The notes beneath the pieces were generated by a model, which was not told the DNA's origin, made no database searches, and worked only from the letters and a program-made list of their open reading frames with translations. From assembly GCA_002591745.1 (NCBI GenBank), contig PDLQ01000030.1, positions 1 through 56,356 on the forward strand: a stretch of DNA of 56,356 bases, given 5' to 3'. This document shows, piece after piece, positions 42,334 through 51,314 of this stretch (the first letter of the stretch is position 1; every line of letters begins with the position of its first letter). The position numbers and the translations under genes were made by a program. This stretch comes from Lewinellaceae bacterium SD302. GTDB taxonomy: Bacteria; Bacteroidota; Bacteroidia; Chitinophagales; Saprospiraceae.

Positions 42334-43365
42334 ATGAAAAGGCAATTTCACCAAGAACTCAAGCAGGACAATGCCCTCGGCATCCTCAACCAACTCGCTG
42401 CTTATTTCAATACGGAGCCGAAGGAAGATTGCAATCGTTACGAATTCGATCTTCCCGAGCACTTCGGTAATGGTTGTGCCGTTGCTCTGGATAGCACGTA
42501 CGGGCTGGAAGCACTGATTATCCAGGCTACTCCACGGGAAGAGTGGACGCTTCGGTTCGCTGGTCGGAAAATCGACCCGATTTCTTTCTATTCCATGGCT
42601 TTTGGAGATATGACCGCTTCTTCCGAGCAATTCAGTTTCCGGGTCAAACCTCTGCAAAGTGCCATTCACGGGGGCTTCGGACCGACTGATTACCAGTGGG
42701 CGTTTAAAGCCGGAGAGGAACTACTGCTTATGGTTGTGTTCATCCACAAAGATGTTTTTTTCGAGCAAATGGATTGTGGTCAGCTTTCCATTCCGGATGA
42801 CTTGCTTTCAGTCGTCAAAAATATGAACAAGGTGGATACGAATTTTCTGTTCGACGACATCTACCATTTGCCCATCATTAATAATGTCAAGGACATCATG
42901 GAGCAGAGCAGTGTCGGCTTGCTCAACAGTACTTTTTCCGCTGGCAAGATTTATGAGAATATCTACCTCGCCCTGAACGCTTACAAGAATTACGAAGAAC
43001 AGGAGAACGTCCGCTTGGTTAAGCGGGAAGAACAACTGCGAATCATTCGGAATGCCGAGAGCATACTCGTCAGTCGTTTACAGGAACCTCCCACGATTCC
43101 CGAGCTGGCCCGAATGGTCGGCATTAACCAGCAAACACTCAAGCAGGGCTTTCGGCAGTTGTACGGAGAAACCATTAATCAGTATCTCAACGAGAAAAGA
43201 CTGGAACAGGCGGGAATTCTGATGCGAGGGGGCGAATTGTCACTAAAAGAAGTTGCGCTCGCCGTCGGTTACAGCAATGCCAGTTATTTCTCCCGCAAAT
43301 TCAAAGAAAAATATAGTGTCGTACCCCGTAAATTCAATTCGGGCAACAAGGCACCTGAAGAATAG
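42334..43365 (+). CDS. AraC-family transcriptional regulator
   Basis: 343 residues. The C-terminal 100 residues form the AraC double helix-turn-helix: first HTH TIPELARMVGINQQTLKQGF, second LKEVALAVGYSNASYFSRKF in parts, then KYSVVPRKF. The N-terminal 240 residues have no cupin motif that can be named and probably form a ligand or partner domain. ATG 42334 is chosen over GTG 42328. It is divergent from bphP (180 bases apart) and could regulate it, but no operator was found. Confidence 0.85.
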   Translation: MKRQFHQELKQDNALGILNQLAAYFNTEPKEDCNRYEFDLPEHFGNGCAVALDSTYGLEALIIQATPREEWTLRFAGRKIDPISFYSMAFGDMTASSEQFSFRVKPLQSAIHGGFGPTDYQWAFKAGEELLLMVVFIHKDVFFEQMDCGQLSIPDDLLSVVKNMNKVDTNFLFDDIYHLPIINNVKDIMEQSSVGLLNSTFSAGKIYENIYLALNAYKNYEEQENVRLVKREEQLRIIRNAESILVSRLQEPPTIPELARMVGINQQTLKQGFRQLYGETINQYLNEKRLEQAGILMRGGELSLKEVALAVGYSNASYFSRKFKEKYSVVPRKFNSGNKAPEE

Positions 43366-43371
43366 AAATTA

Positions 43372-43692
43372 CTACAAATGAGCCGCAAATTTTTCCAATA
43401 GCTTGCCCCGCGAATGGGCTCCTTTAAAAATATTGGCAATCTCGTGGTTGCGCATTACCACCGTAGTGGGCACCTCCGATACGTTGAACTGAACTTTCAG
43501 GTCAGGAACTTCATCCAGTTCTACGTAAACAACCTCGAAGTCATATTTTTCGTCAGCCTGCAAACCTTCCAGTTTGGTTTTCAGCATCTGGGCTGCTCCG
43601 GACCATTCCGAAGTAAACACGAGCATTACCAGCCGGACCTTGCTCTGACGCAATAGCCGTGGAATCAGGTCTCCTTTGCTCATGTCGTTCAT
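43372..43692 (-). CDS. Thioredoxin-fold protein without active-site cysteines
   Basis: 106 residues with a thioredoxin fold: VRLVMLVFTSEWSGAAQMLKTKLE takes the place of the usual W-C-G-P-C (here W-S-G-A-A, no Cys), given in parts. The cis-proline loop VSEVPTTVVMRNHEIA is intact. There are no cysteines in the whole chain, so it cannot act as a disulfide reductase. The start is ATG 43692, preceded by a run of nine G/C bases. The earlier in-frame Met (43740) would put that run inside the coding sequence. Convergent with the AraC gene; a regulatory or scaffold role is possible. Confidence 0.8.
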   Translation of the reverse strand: MNDMSKGDLIPRLLRQSKVRLVMLVFTSEWSGAAQMLKTKLEGLQADEKYDFEVVYVELDEVPDLKVQFNVSEVPTTVVMRNHEIANIFKGAHSRGKLLEKFAAHL

Positions 43693-43697
43693 AAATT

Positions 43698-43706
43698 GGG
43701 GGGGGG
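43698..43706 (-). promoter_or_regulatory. Homopolymer C9 tract at the ribosome-binding position
   Basis: On the minus strand nine C in a row lie 5 bases before the ATG at 43692 of the thioredoxin-fold gene, where a ribosome site would be. Slippage in such a tract would change spacing or, if the upstream Met is used, the reading frame. Confidence 0.5.
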
Positions 43707-43799
43707 AATGGAAAATCCCCGCTCTTTGTAATTCGGGCAAATAGTACTACTATTCAATGCCAACGTGGCAAATAAATCTATGTTCGCTTGATTTTGCGA

Positions 43800-46628
43800 T
43801 TATTCAATGTAATCACGTTTAGCAATCTTGAGTTTTCTCATTTTGGACATTAGTGTCCGGTCGTTGAGTTCCAACAGGCGGCCCGCTCCTTCCTCTCCGG
43901 TAATTCTTCCACCGGTCTTTTTCAGAGCGGAAATGATGTGTTGTCGCTGCATTTCCTCGAAGGCTAAAAAAGGCTTACCCAGTTCTTTTTCGGCCTTGTG
44001 GCGATGATCGATCTCTATCCGCAGAACTTCGGAATTGGAAAGCACTACCGCTCTTTCCACCAGGTTTTCCAACTCGCGGATATTACCCGGAAAGCTGTAG
44101 CGTTGCAGCTTTTTGAGATCAGACCCGCTAATGTCGGTAATTTGTTTCCCTTGCTGTTTGGCAAAGCGCTGAACAAAATATTTGACCAAAGGCTCGATAT
44201 CCTCAGGCCGCTCCCGTAAAGGAATATTGACGATGGGAAACACATTGAGCCGATAATAAAGATCTTCCCGAAAGCGACGTTTGGCTACCATTTTAGCCAG
44301 GTTTCGATTGGTCGCCGCCACCAGTCGTACGTCTACCTTGATCGTTTCCGTACCTCCCAGTCGTTCAAATTCGCCTTCCTGTAAGACCCGTAGTAGTTTC
44401 GACTGGAGGTCCAGCGGCAACTCTCCGATCTCATCAAGGAAAATCGTCCCCCGGTGAGCCAGTTCAAAGCGGCCTTTCTTACGGGCATTCGCGCCGGTAA
44501 AGGCACCCTTTTCGTGGCCAAACAGCTCACTTTCGATCAGATTTTCCGGCAGGGCTGCACAGTTGACTTTGATCAATGGATCGTCTACCCGGTCGCTTAG
44601 TTTGTGCACCGCCCGGGCCAACAATTCTTTACCCGTACCCGTTTCACCGGTTATGAGTACCGTAGTATCAACGTCGGCCACCTGGCTGATCTGGTGCAAC
44701 ACCTTACGGTACTTCGGGCTGATCGTTACGATATTATCCAAGCTGTACTGCTCCTCGGCCTGTTCACGCAGACTAATGTTCTCGTCCTGCAGCCTTTCCT
44801 TAAGCTCCTGGATTTCTGAATAGGCCTTGCGCAGTTTATTTTCTGCCCGCAATCGCTCACTCACATCCCTACCCGTCAATACGTAGTAGTGTCTTCCATC
44901 CTGCTCCAGTTCCGTTCGGCTGAAATCGAAGTAAATCGTTTCCCCTGTTTTGGTTTCCAGCCGTACCTCAAAACTATTTTCCTCCAGGATGGTCTTCCCT
45001 TTCAGCTCCGGTAATAGTTCTCTTACATCCTGACCAATCCATTTTTCAGGCTTCCCGCCTACCAGTTGAATTACTTTAGCGTTCAGGTAGCGCAGGCTCA
45101 GGTCCTCCTCCAACCAGATGATCGCCTCGTCGGCCTGCTCGAGGGCGAGTCCAGAAAGGCCGATAATCGCGTCGCGGTTCTTTTTCTTCGACCAATCGGT
45201 CAGGTAAATGCAGCTATAAACATTTTCCCCGTCGTCCACCAAGTCGATTTTAGCGGATACCGGAATCACCTGGCCACTGTCTTTTTCGCCAAAGCGCAAT
45301 TTCATTTCTCCCTGATATTTACGCTCCGCGCTGAGAAAGGACCAGATTTGCTCGTAATCTTTTTTATGGCTGAATTCCAGCAGGGATTCTACGTGACTTT
45401 GCTCAATGTCCGAACGTTCCAGTCCGGTCCGGTCCAGTAAGGTTTGGTTGGCGTAAAGGACAAGCCCTCCACGGTCTACGTACAAGATGTATTCCTTGGC
45501 GTTGTTAACGGTGGTTTCCGCTAATACTCTTCTTTGATCGGTTGCTTGTTTTTCGGTGATGTCGCGGCAGAAGCTACAGGCGTATTCCTGGTCCCCGAAG
45601 CGGAGATAATTGATCACCCCGGAAATTCGGATCACTTTCCTGGACTTGGTCACTAAGTCATATTCCAATTCGAAAGCCCTTTCCCGGCGCAGACGTTTCC
45701 AGAAAAGTTTTTGGGTCGAGTCGGTAAAATCGGGCGCGATGAAGTTTACTTGCCGGCCTTCCAGCTTTTTACGGTCGTAGCCCAGGTAATCAGCTGCCGA
45801 CTGATTAACGAAAGCCATATCGCCATCCGGGCGGGTCCAAAAAATCATGTCCCGCGCCTCATCGATACTGAAGCGCGCGAGCTCCTGGGGAATGCCGCCG
45901 TCGATCATCACGGCAGCAGAACTACGAATTTCCCGCACCATGCCCAACAAATGGGTGACGTGGAGTTCGTTGGCCACCGACCGACCGGTCACCTGTAAGC
46001 TTTTAGTGCCTTCGGGCAACTCGATATGGATGGACTCACTGAAACTGCCTTCTTCCGAGATCAGTTCCCTGAAGCGCTGGCGAACCCTTTGCCGGTCGCT
46101 GTTGCTCGTGGTCGCTTTCAATGTTTTGAGGATGTCCTCTATCGCCGTTCCCTCGTCCACCAGTCCCAATAACTTTCTGGCCACCGGAGAAAGTTCGAGT
46201 TCGCGGTCAATGAAGTTATAAAAGAAGTAGCCTGCCTGCGCCGCTTGGCTGAGTTGTTCCAGTTGCTGACCAGCAGAAAATCTGACTAATCGATCTTCCA
46301 GCCGTAGCAGCATTAGCTCCGGACTGAGTTTTACCATCTCGACGTTGATAGGCCGCAATAACTCTCCAGCAGTCAGCAGATCGGTATCGTAAGTTATGGA
46401 TTTCCCGGTTTCAATCTGCTTCCAGCGTTTTTTCCACTGGATCAGGGTAAGTTGAGCATCTAGTCCCGGCCACCCGCCGCCCTTCAGATCGGACGCAACA
46501 TCTACACCGTGCAAGCGAGCCGCCGCGCCATTGGCCTCCAGTATTTCGCCGCGTTCGTTCACCAGCAACGCGGCTACCGAAAGGCGGGAAAAGAAGACGT
46601 TGAAATTCGTTGGCGCCGTAGTGATCAT
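43800..46628 (-). CDS. Multi-PAS sigma-54-dependent transcriptional activator
   Basis: 942 residues. At least five PAS-like modules in the first 615 residues (ISVAALLVNERGEILEANG-like starts, WTRPDGDMAFVNQSAADYLGYD, YVDRGGLVLYANQTLLDRTG, WLEEDLSLRYLNAKV; the first given loosely). Some have PAC ends such as YYVLTGRDVSERLRAENKL, followed by a coiled coil. The AAA+ domain (about 635-875) has Walker A GETGTGKE, the sigma-54 contact loop GAFTGA, Walker B IFLDEIGELP and arginine fingers in FREDLYYRLNVFPI. The end is a Fis-like HTH (GEEGAGRLLELNDRTLMSKMRKL, in parts). No receiver domain. It should activate sigma-54 promoters in answer to a signal sensed by the PAS domains. Confidence 0.92.
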   Translation of the reverse strand: MITTAPTNFNVFFSRLSVAALLVNERGEILEANGAAARLHGVDVASDLKGGGWPGLDAQLTLIQWKKRWKQIETGKSITYDTDLLTAGELLRPINVEMVKLSPELMLLRLEDRLVRFSAGQQLEQLSQAAQAGYFFYNFIDRELELSPVARKLLGLVDEGTAIEDILKTLKATTSNSDRQRVRQRFRELISEEGSFSESIHIELPEGTKSLQVTGRSVANELHVTHLLGMVREIRSSAAVMIDGGIPQELARFSIDEARDMIFWTRPDGDMAFVNQSAADYLGYDRKKLEGRQVNFIAPDFTDSTQKLFWKRLRRERAFELEYDLVTKSRKVIRISGVINYLRFGDQEYACSFCRDITEKQATDQRRVLAETTVNNAKEYILYVDRGGLVLYANQTLLDRTGLERSDIEQSHVESLLEFSHKKDYEQIWSFLSAERKYQGEMKLRFGEKDSGQVIPVSAKIDLVDDGENVYSCIYLTDWSKKKNRDAIIGLSGLALEQADEAIIWLEEDLSLRYLNAKVIQLVGGKPEKWIGQDVRELLPELKGKTILEENSFEVRLETKTGETIYFDFSRTELEQDGRHYYVLTGRDVSERLRAENKLRKAYSEIQELKERLQDENISLREQAEEQYSLDNIVTISPKYRKVLHQISQVADVDTTVLITGETGTGKELLARAVHKLSDRVDDPLIKVNCAALPENLIESELFGHEKGAFTGANARKKGRFELAHRGTIFLDEIGELPLDLQSKLLRVLQEGEFERLGGTETIKVDVRLVAATNRNLAKMVAKRRFREDLYYRLNVFPIVNIPLRERPEDIEPLVKYFVQRFAKQQGKQITDISGSDLKKLQRYSFPGNIRELENLVERAVVLSNSEVLRIEIDHRHKAEKELGKPFLAFEEMQRQHIISALKKTGGRITGEEGAGRLLELNDRTLMSKMRKLKIAKRDYIE

Positions 46629-46660
46629 TCGAGTAATTTGGTATAAGCCCGCATATTTTT

Positions 46661-46781
46661 TGGCTTCAAAGTAGCAGGGTGAACGAAGCCGAATGGTTTC
46701 AAAAACCAGCCTGACAACCGTAAGCCGGTATTACCATAACTTACATTGACATCCTCCAAGCATTGCTACTTTGAAACCAAA
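46661..46781. repeat. Inverted pair of family A repeats between the sigma-54 activator and dps
   Basis: TGGCTTCAAAGTAGCAGGG (46661-46679, minus orientation) and CATTGCTACTTTGAAACCAA (from 46761, plus) flank about 80 bases, arranged to pair as a stem over a long loop. No gene was found in the rest of 46629-46936 (308 bases), which is AT-rich towards dps. Confidence 0.7.
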
Positions 46782-46936
46782 GATAATCACCCCGACGGAC
46801 TTGATGATATAAAGTCAAACTATATTAAGCCGCTTCAGTCGCGAATTGAGAATATATTTTATTTAATCACATCTTTAAAAGGTCAAATCTTCGAACATTT
46901 CATCCAAATTTCTCGTTGTATAAGCAAAACAGAATA

Positions 46937-47440
46937 ATGAACTACTTAGGATTAAGCAAAGAGCAAGTGGCCCCAACCGGAAAGGCCCTGAACCAATTGC
47001 TCGCCAATTACCACATTTACTACCAGAACCTGCGTAACTTCCATTGGAACATTACCGGTGAGGACTTTTTCGACCTCCACAATCAATTTGAGGAACTGTA
47101 CGAAGATGCCCGTGAAAAGATCGACGAAATCGCCGAAAGAATTTTAACGCTACGGCTTCGCCCGATGTCACAATTAACCGACTACCTCAAAATCTCCGAA
47201 GCCGAGGAATACGGTGTAGTTATCGACGCTCACGAAATGGTAGAAAAACTACTGGAAAATCACCGGATCATTATCGCCAGCATGCGTAAAGTGATTTCCG
47301 AAGCCGATGAGATCAGCGACGAAGGTACCATCGATATGACGGGTGGAATGCTTTCCTCCTTTGAGAAGAGCAGTTGGATGCTCGACGCCTGGTACCAGAA
47401 GACTAAAAAGACAACTCCCGCTCAGGCTTCTAACAACTAG
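46937..47440 (+). CDS. dps: Dps-family ferritin-like DNA protection protein
   Basis: 167 residues, four-helix bundle. The inter-subunit ferroxidase site is visible in the first two helices: NLRNFHWNITG (His), FFDLHNQFEELYEDA (His, Glu) and IDEIAERI. Dps dodecamers oxidise and store iron and shield DNA in stress. The N-terminus is short without a Lys-rich tail, so direct DNA binding is uncertain. ATG 46937 is chosen because it begins the conserved MNYLGLSKE; the earlier frame at 46916 adds seven residues. A terminator follows. Confidence 0.9.
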   Translation: MNYLGLSKEQVAPTGKALNQLLANYHIYYQNLRNFHWNITGEDFFDLHNQFEELYEDAREKIDEIAERILTLRLRPMSQLTDYLKISEAEEYGVVIDAHEMVEKLLENHRIIIASMRKVISEADEISDEGTIDMTGGMLSSFEKSSWMLDAWYQKTKKTTPAQASNN

Positions 47441-47498
47441 AAATCCCTTAGTATATTACCGTACGCCCGACGTACGATTATGCCCAAAAATTCTTAGT

Positions 47499-47538
47499 AA
47501 AGCCCGGGTGATCCGTAATGGTATCATCCGGGCTTTCT
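47499..47538 (+). terminator. Rho-independent terminator after dps
   Basis: AAAGCCCGG(G)TGAT pairs with ATCA(T)CCGGGCTTT around CCGTAATGGT, followed by CTAATT. The stem has one mismatch. Confidence 0.75.
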
Positions 47539-47599
47539 AATTCAGCCTATCAGCTCAATTCTTATTATTTGCAATATTTGACTGCCCTAACAACCAATC

Positions 47600-47941
47600 A
47601 TGAATTTTCAGCAATACGATTCTTTCAAGCAAGCCCGCCTGGGACTTGAAAAAAGAGGATTCGTCACCAGTTTAGACTTTCGCCAGGGTGCCCTTGGCAC
47701 CGCCGATAGAACGACTACTTATCACCCTACCGACCTTAAACTCGTTGAGTACCACCGCTTCCCCAGAACCGACAAATCATCATCCAAGGAACTGGAAGGA
47801 GGTAAAATTATTTTCGCCTTCGAAACAACTGACGGCAAGGCTACTTTTATTAACGATTACGAAGACCGCCTCGATCTGAGGATAGTCAGTTTCATCGACA
47901 AGGTGCCGATTGGAATTTCCCGACCGCAGTTGTCATACTAA
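47600..47941 (+). CDS. Hypothetical cytoplasmic protein
   Basis: 113 residues, no signal peptide or membrane helix. Readable stretches: QARLGLEKRGFVTSLDFRQG, YHPTDLKLVEYHRFPR and GGKIIFAFETTDGKATFINDY, which suggest a small alpha/beta protein. No family recognised. ATG 47600 begins a frame with normal codon use; no RBS of note. Stand-alone gene after the dps terminator. Confidence 0.65.
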   Translation: MNFQQYDSFKQARLGLEKRGFVTSLDFRQGALGTADRTTTYHPTDLKLVEYHRFPRTDKSSSKELEGGKIIFAFETTDGKATFINDYEDRLDLRIVSFIDKVPIGISRPQLSY

Positions 47942-48264
47942 CGATTTCGAATATCACCCGTAGATAGAAGATTCCTAAAATAAAAAATCACCAGTAGATA
48001 CTGACAACAATCTCGAAAGATCATCGTGGCCGGAATGAGGGAATTCCGACCAAAAGTATCCACTGGCGACCGAAATGATATAACCTGAAAAGGTTATGAA
48101 AGGTCCTCCCGGCAAACACCCGTAAAAACGAATGCCGCCAAGGAGTCCCATGTCTGCCTATCAGCAAACATTGCAAAAATGCTTTCATTTCATACTTTCA
48201 ATATGAACAGAAAGAAATTTATATAGTACGATCCGAAAAAAAATGCCTGTTTTAGGACCCAATT
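47942..48264. other. Gap without recognised gene (323 bases)
   Basis: AT-richer than its surroundings. Only weak short inverted words were seen (for example AACCTGAAAAGGTT near 48080). No promoter box, repeat family or ORF could be supported. Confidence 0.4.
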
Positions 48265-48828
48265 ATGAGTTTATCTTTTAAAAATGTAGCTTCTGATCGC
48301 GTAAAGACATGCTTTCGTGTAGCCTACGAACGGTTTCCAGAACTACAAGAGAACTCCGTATATCTGCAACAGCTTCCGCTCCGTGGCTACACCATGCGGG
48401 CCCAACCCGTAATAAACACTAGCTTTTTCTTTCGAAAGAGGCGCGAGTACCGTATACAGATGAGTGATCATCTTGAGATTGCCCAATACATTAAACCTGA
48501 CGAATTACCGGATAATGTACTGATCGGTTGGTTTGCTCACGAATTAGGCCACATTGTGGACTATCAGCGCAGAACGGTCTTAAGTATGATCAAATTCATA
48601 CTCGGCTACATACTGCTGCCTACTTTTCGTTCCGGATCTGAACGTCGGGCAGACCTATTTGCCTTGAAAAATGGTTTCGGCAAGGAGCTGATGGCCACCA
48701 AATTATACATCCTCGAGCAATCTCCCCTACCGGACAAATACAAGGATCGAATCAAAAAATACTACATGTCTCCGGACGAACTGGAGCTGCTTCTACTGAA
48801 CAAAGACCCGGAGCGAATCCTTTTCTGA
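48265..48828 (+). CDS. Putative membrane-associated zinc metallopeptidase
   Basis: 187 residues. WFAHELGHIVDYQ contains HExxH (HELGH), a gluzincin-like zinc site. The third ligand is probably Glu in SGSERRADLFALKNG, 40 residues later. Between them is one hydrophobic segment (VLSMIKFILGYILLPTF). The size and order, HExxH, one helix, then ExxAD, are like minimal M48/DUF-type metalloproteases. No signal peptide at the N-terminus. The substrate is unknown. Confidence 0.7.
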   Translation: MSLSFKNVASDRVKTCFRVAYERFPELQENSVYLQQLPLRGYTMRAQPVINTSFFFRKRREYRIQMSDHLEIAQYIKPDELPDNVLIGWFAHELGHIVDYQRRTVLSMIKFILGYILLPTFRSGSERRADLFALKNGFGKELMATKLYILEQSPLPDKYKDRIKKYYMSPDELELLLLNKDPERILF

Positions 48829-48858
48829 TATCGTGAATTTCAATCCATACGGTGCATC

Positions 48859-49680
48859 TTACCCATTCTCCGTAAATCCCGGATAGCAGGTCATGCCTCC
48901 GTCGACATAAAGCGTCGTTCCCTGAATGTAATCGGCTTCGTCACTAGCCAGCCAGCTGCAGAGTGCAGCCACGTCTTCCACCTCCCCGATACGATCGGAA
49001 GGAATTAATTTCATCAGTTTATTGTAGGCAGCCTTGGTTTTCCAAGCGTCTTCGTTAATCGGCGTCCTGATGGCACCGGGAGATACGTTATTACACCTGA
49101 TTTTATACTTTCCGTACCCTTGGGCGATGGATTGCATTAGCATGGTCAAAGCCCCTTTGGAGGCAGCATAATTGGCGTGGCCGGCCCAGGGAATGATATC
49201 GTGTACACTGCTGATGTGAATGATCTTTCCCAGAGCACAACTTACGTCTTTACGCATGCCCCGGCGCAAAAACTCCCGGATGGCGGCCCGGGCACAGAGA
49301 AACTGGCCGGTAAGGTTAACATCGATAACTAGTTGCCAGTCCTTAAGTTCCATTTCGTGGAGGGGAGCGTCTTTTTGTAATCCGGCGTTAGCTACCAGAA
49401 TATCGACGGTTCCGAAGGTGTCGATTGCTTTGGCAAACATCTCCTCTACGGCTTCCTCCTTACTTACGTCAGCTTTAAATTTGATGGCACTTCCGTGTAA
49501 GTTTAGTTTCTCAATCTCAGCCAGCGTATGGTTTGCCCCCTCCTCATCCGAATGATAGTTGACTACGACGTTCGCGCCGTCGCGGGCTAGCCCAATGGCA
49601 ATAGCTTTTCCGATCCCGGAACTGGAACCGGTTACGATGGCACTTTGGCCTTTCAGACGGTTATTGGGGCGCTGTCTCAT
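48859..49680 (-). CDS. Short-chain dehydrogenase (glucose 1-dehydrogenase-like)
   Basis: 273 residues, classical SDR. Cofactor site VTGSSSGIGKAI (TGxxxGIG), NAGLQKDAP (NAG motif), catalytic Ser in HISSVHDIIPW and YAASKGAL (YxxxK), and a C-terminal DGGMTCYPGF. Most like Bacillus glucose 1-dehydrogenase (Gdh) in the last part, but the substrate is not certain. The ATG shares one base with the TAA of the GH3 gene upstream (TAATG), so the two are translationally coupled. Confidence 0.87.
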   Translation of the reverse strand: MRQRPNNRLKGQSAIVTGSSSGIGKAIAIGLARDGANVVVNYHSDEEGANHTLAEIEKLNLHGSAIKFKADVSKEEAVEEMFAKAIDTFGTVDILVANAGLQKDAPLHEMELKDWQLVIDVNLTGQFLCARAAIREFLRRGMRKDVSCALGKIIHISSVHDIIPWAGHANYAASKGALTMLMQSIAQGYGKYKIRCNNVSPGAIRTPINEDAWKTKAAYNKLMKLIPSDRIGEVEDVAALCSWLASDEADYIQGTTLYVDGGMTCYPGFTENG

Positions 49681-51203
49681 TATTTCAGGTTTTCGAGTAA
49701 CTCAAGCATCATTTCTTCTTTCATCACTTTAGGCACTTTGATCTGCCCTCCTTTTTTCTTTTTGCTTTCCAGCCAGTTGTAGATATCATCCACTTCAACC
49801 GCCAGCACGTTAATCCCTTTGAGGGCTTTAGAGCGAGCGACCTTATAGTTCTTATTTGCTTCTTTGAGGTGCTCGTCCAGCAGACCGGCTAAATTGGCTT
49901 CGTTGCACTTTGCTACTTTGTTAGTCCCCAAAACCCACTGATGGATGTACTCCCCGTCTTCATTTTTGATGGCGGCTACGGCATATTCGCTGATCTCCAC
50001 CCCAATTTCAGAGGCAAGGTATTTGACGCCGGCATTTAGCTTTTCCTCACTGAGCTGGCTACCAACCACGTTGAGGAAATACTTGGTACGGCCACTGATG
50101 ACCATTTCCAGTTTCTCGAGATCTTTGAACTTAATGGTGTCGCCGATCATGTATCGCCAGGCTCCGGCGGGGGAACTGACGATGAGTGCGTAATCCTGTT
50201 CTTCCACGACCTGACCGAGATGGTGCACTTCCGGCTCATCCAGCAGCGTACCGGTACCGTCGAAGCCGCGTTCGTCAAACGGGATGAACTCGAAGAAGAT
50301 GCCGTGCTCGATGGCCAACTGCATGTTCATGGTGTCCGGCCGTGGGGTGAAAGCAAAAAAGCCCTCACTGGCTAAATAGGTATCCATGATGATCAAAGGC
50401 TCGCTAGTGAGCGCTTCGAAACTTTTCCGGTGAGGCTCGAAGGCAACTCCGCCACTGGCGTATAGCTTGAGGTTGGGCCACAGATCGTGAATGGTCTCCA
50501 ACTTGTGTACTTCGATGATTTTGATGAGCATCATGCGTACCCAGCTGGGGATACCGGCGATGGCCACTACGTCCCAGTCCGGCGCAGCCTTAGCGATGGC
50601 CGCAACCCGCTCATCCCAATTATCGATCTTGGCGATCTCCCGGCCCGGCTTGTAAAAGCCGTCAAACCAACCAGGAATATTCTGGCTATTGATCCCACTG
50701 ATTTCTCCTTCCAGGTGATGCTTATAGGGCGTCAGATCGGCCGAACTGCCCAACATGAGTACGTCCTTTTCAAACATATCCGGCGGCAGATTAAAATTAG
50801 CCAGGGCAGCAATTTGCGACTGACCGACGCTACGAAAGGCCTCTAGCATCTCGTCGGTGACGGGAATACGCTTGCTCGTTTTACCGGTCGTGCCGGAACT
50901 AAGGGCGAAAAACCCGGGGCGGCCCGGCCAGGTGATGCTCGGCGCATCCTGCTGACGATGCCACCAATGAAAATCGAGTTGCTCGTAATCAAACAACGGT
51001 ACGGACTGCTGGTAGGCGCTAATCAGGTCCTCAGACTCTAATAAGCCGGCAAAGTCGTAATAGAGACCAAATGAGGTACCCTTGGCAGTATTCAGCAAAT
51101 TCCGAAGTTGCTCCTCCTGGGCAGCAGCGGGATCCTCGGGGATCGAACTGAACTGAGCGGTGATATCTAGAGCGGTTTTGATCAACCTGCCGAGTAAGGC
51201 CAT
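49680..51203 (-). CDS. GH3-family acyl-adenylate ligase
   Basis: 507 residues in the GH3 auxin-responsive-promoter family, ANL-type enzymes that adenylate a carboxylic acid and usually join it to an amino acid. Visible: FALSSGTTGKTSKRIPVT (ATP-binding P-loop-like motif), YASGGVAFEPHRK, MDTYLASEGFFAF, DYALIVSSPAGAWRYMIGDTIKF in parts, and the C-terminal GGQIKVPK. ATG 51203 is chosen; the longer frame to 51260 has no family match. A family A repeat is embedded near the C-terminal third (49907-49929). Its partner is the SDR gene, co-translated. Substrates unknown. Confidence 0.87.
   Translation of the reverse strand: MALLGRLIKTALDITAQFSSIPEDPAAAQEEQLRNLLNTAKGTSFGLYYDFAGLLESEDLISAYQQSVPLFDYEQLDFHWWHRQQDAPSITWPGRPGFFALSSGTTGKTSKRIPVTDEMLEAFRSVGQSQIAALANFNLPPDMFEKDVLMLGSSADLTPYKHHLEGEISGINSQNIPGWFDGFYKPGREIAKIDNWDERVAAIAKAAPDWDVVAIAGIPSWVRMMLIKIIEVHKLETIHDLWPNLKLYASGGVAFEPHRKSFEALTSEPLIIMDTYLASEGFFAFTPRPDTMNMQLAIEHGIFFEFIPFDERGFDGTGTLLDEPEVHHLGQVVEEQDYALIVSSPAGAWRYMIGDTIKFKDLEKLEMVISGRTKYFLNVVGSQLSEEKLNAGVKYLASEIGVEISEYAVAAIKNEDGEYIHQWVLGTNKVAKCNEANLAGLLDEHLKEANKNYKVARSKALKGINVLAVEVDDIYNWLESKKKKGGQIKVPKVMKEEMMLELLENLK
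49907..49929 (+). repeat. Family A repeat inside the GH3 gene
   Basis: ACTTTGCTACTTTGTTAGTC is the same sequence as the intergenic copies at 36931 and (inverted) 53274. It encodes TNKVAK in a loop of the GH3 protein without breaking the frame. Confidence 0.65.
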
Positions 51204-51314
51204 AATTATAGTTTCTTGATCCAACGAGTCGCCGCCTGGGGTGTTCGGTAAGCCCCCCAACTTTTACATACACTTTTTTGTGAACGCCCCGGCGACTTTA
51301 GCGTTCCTACTTGG

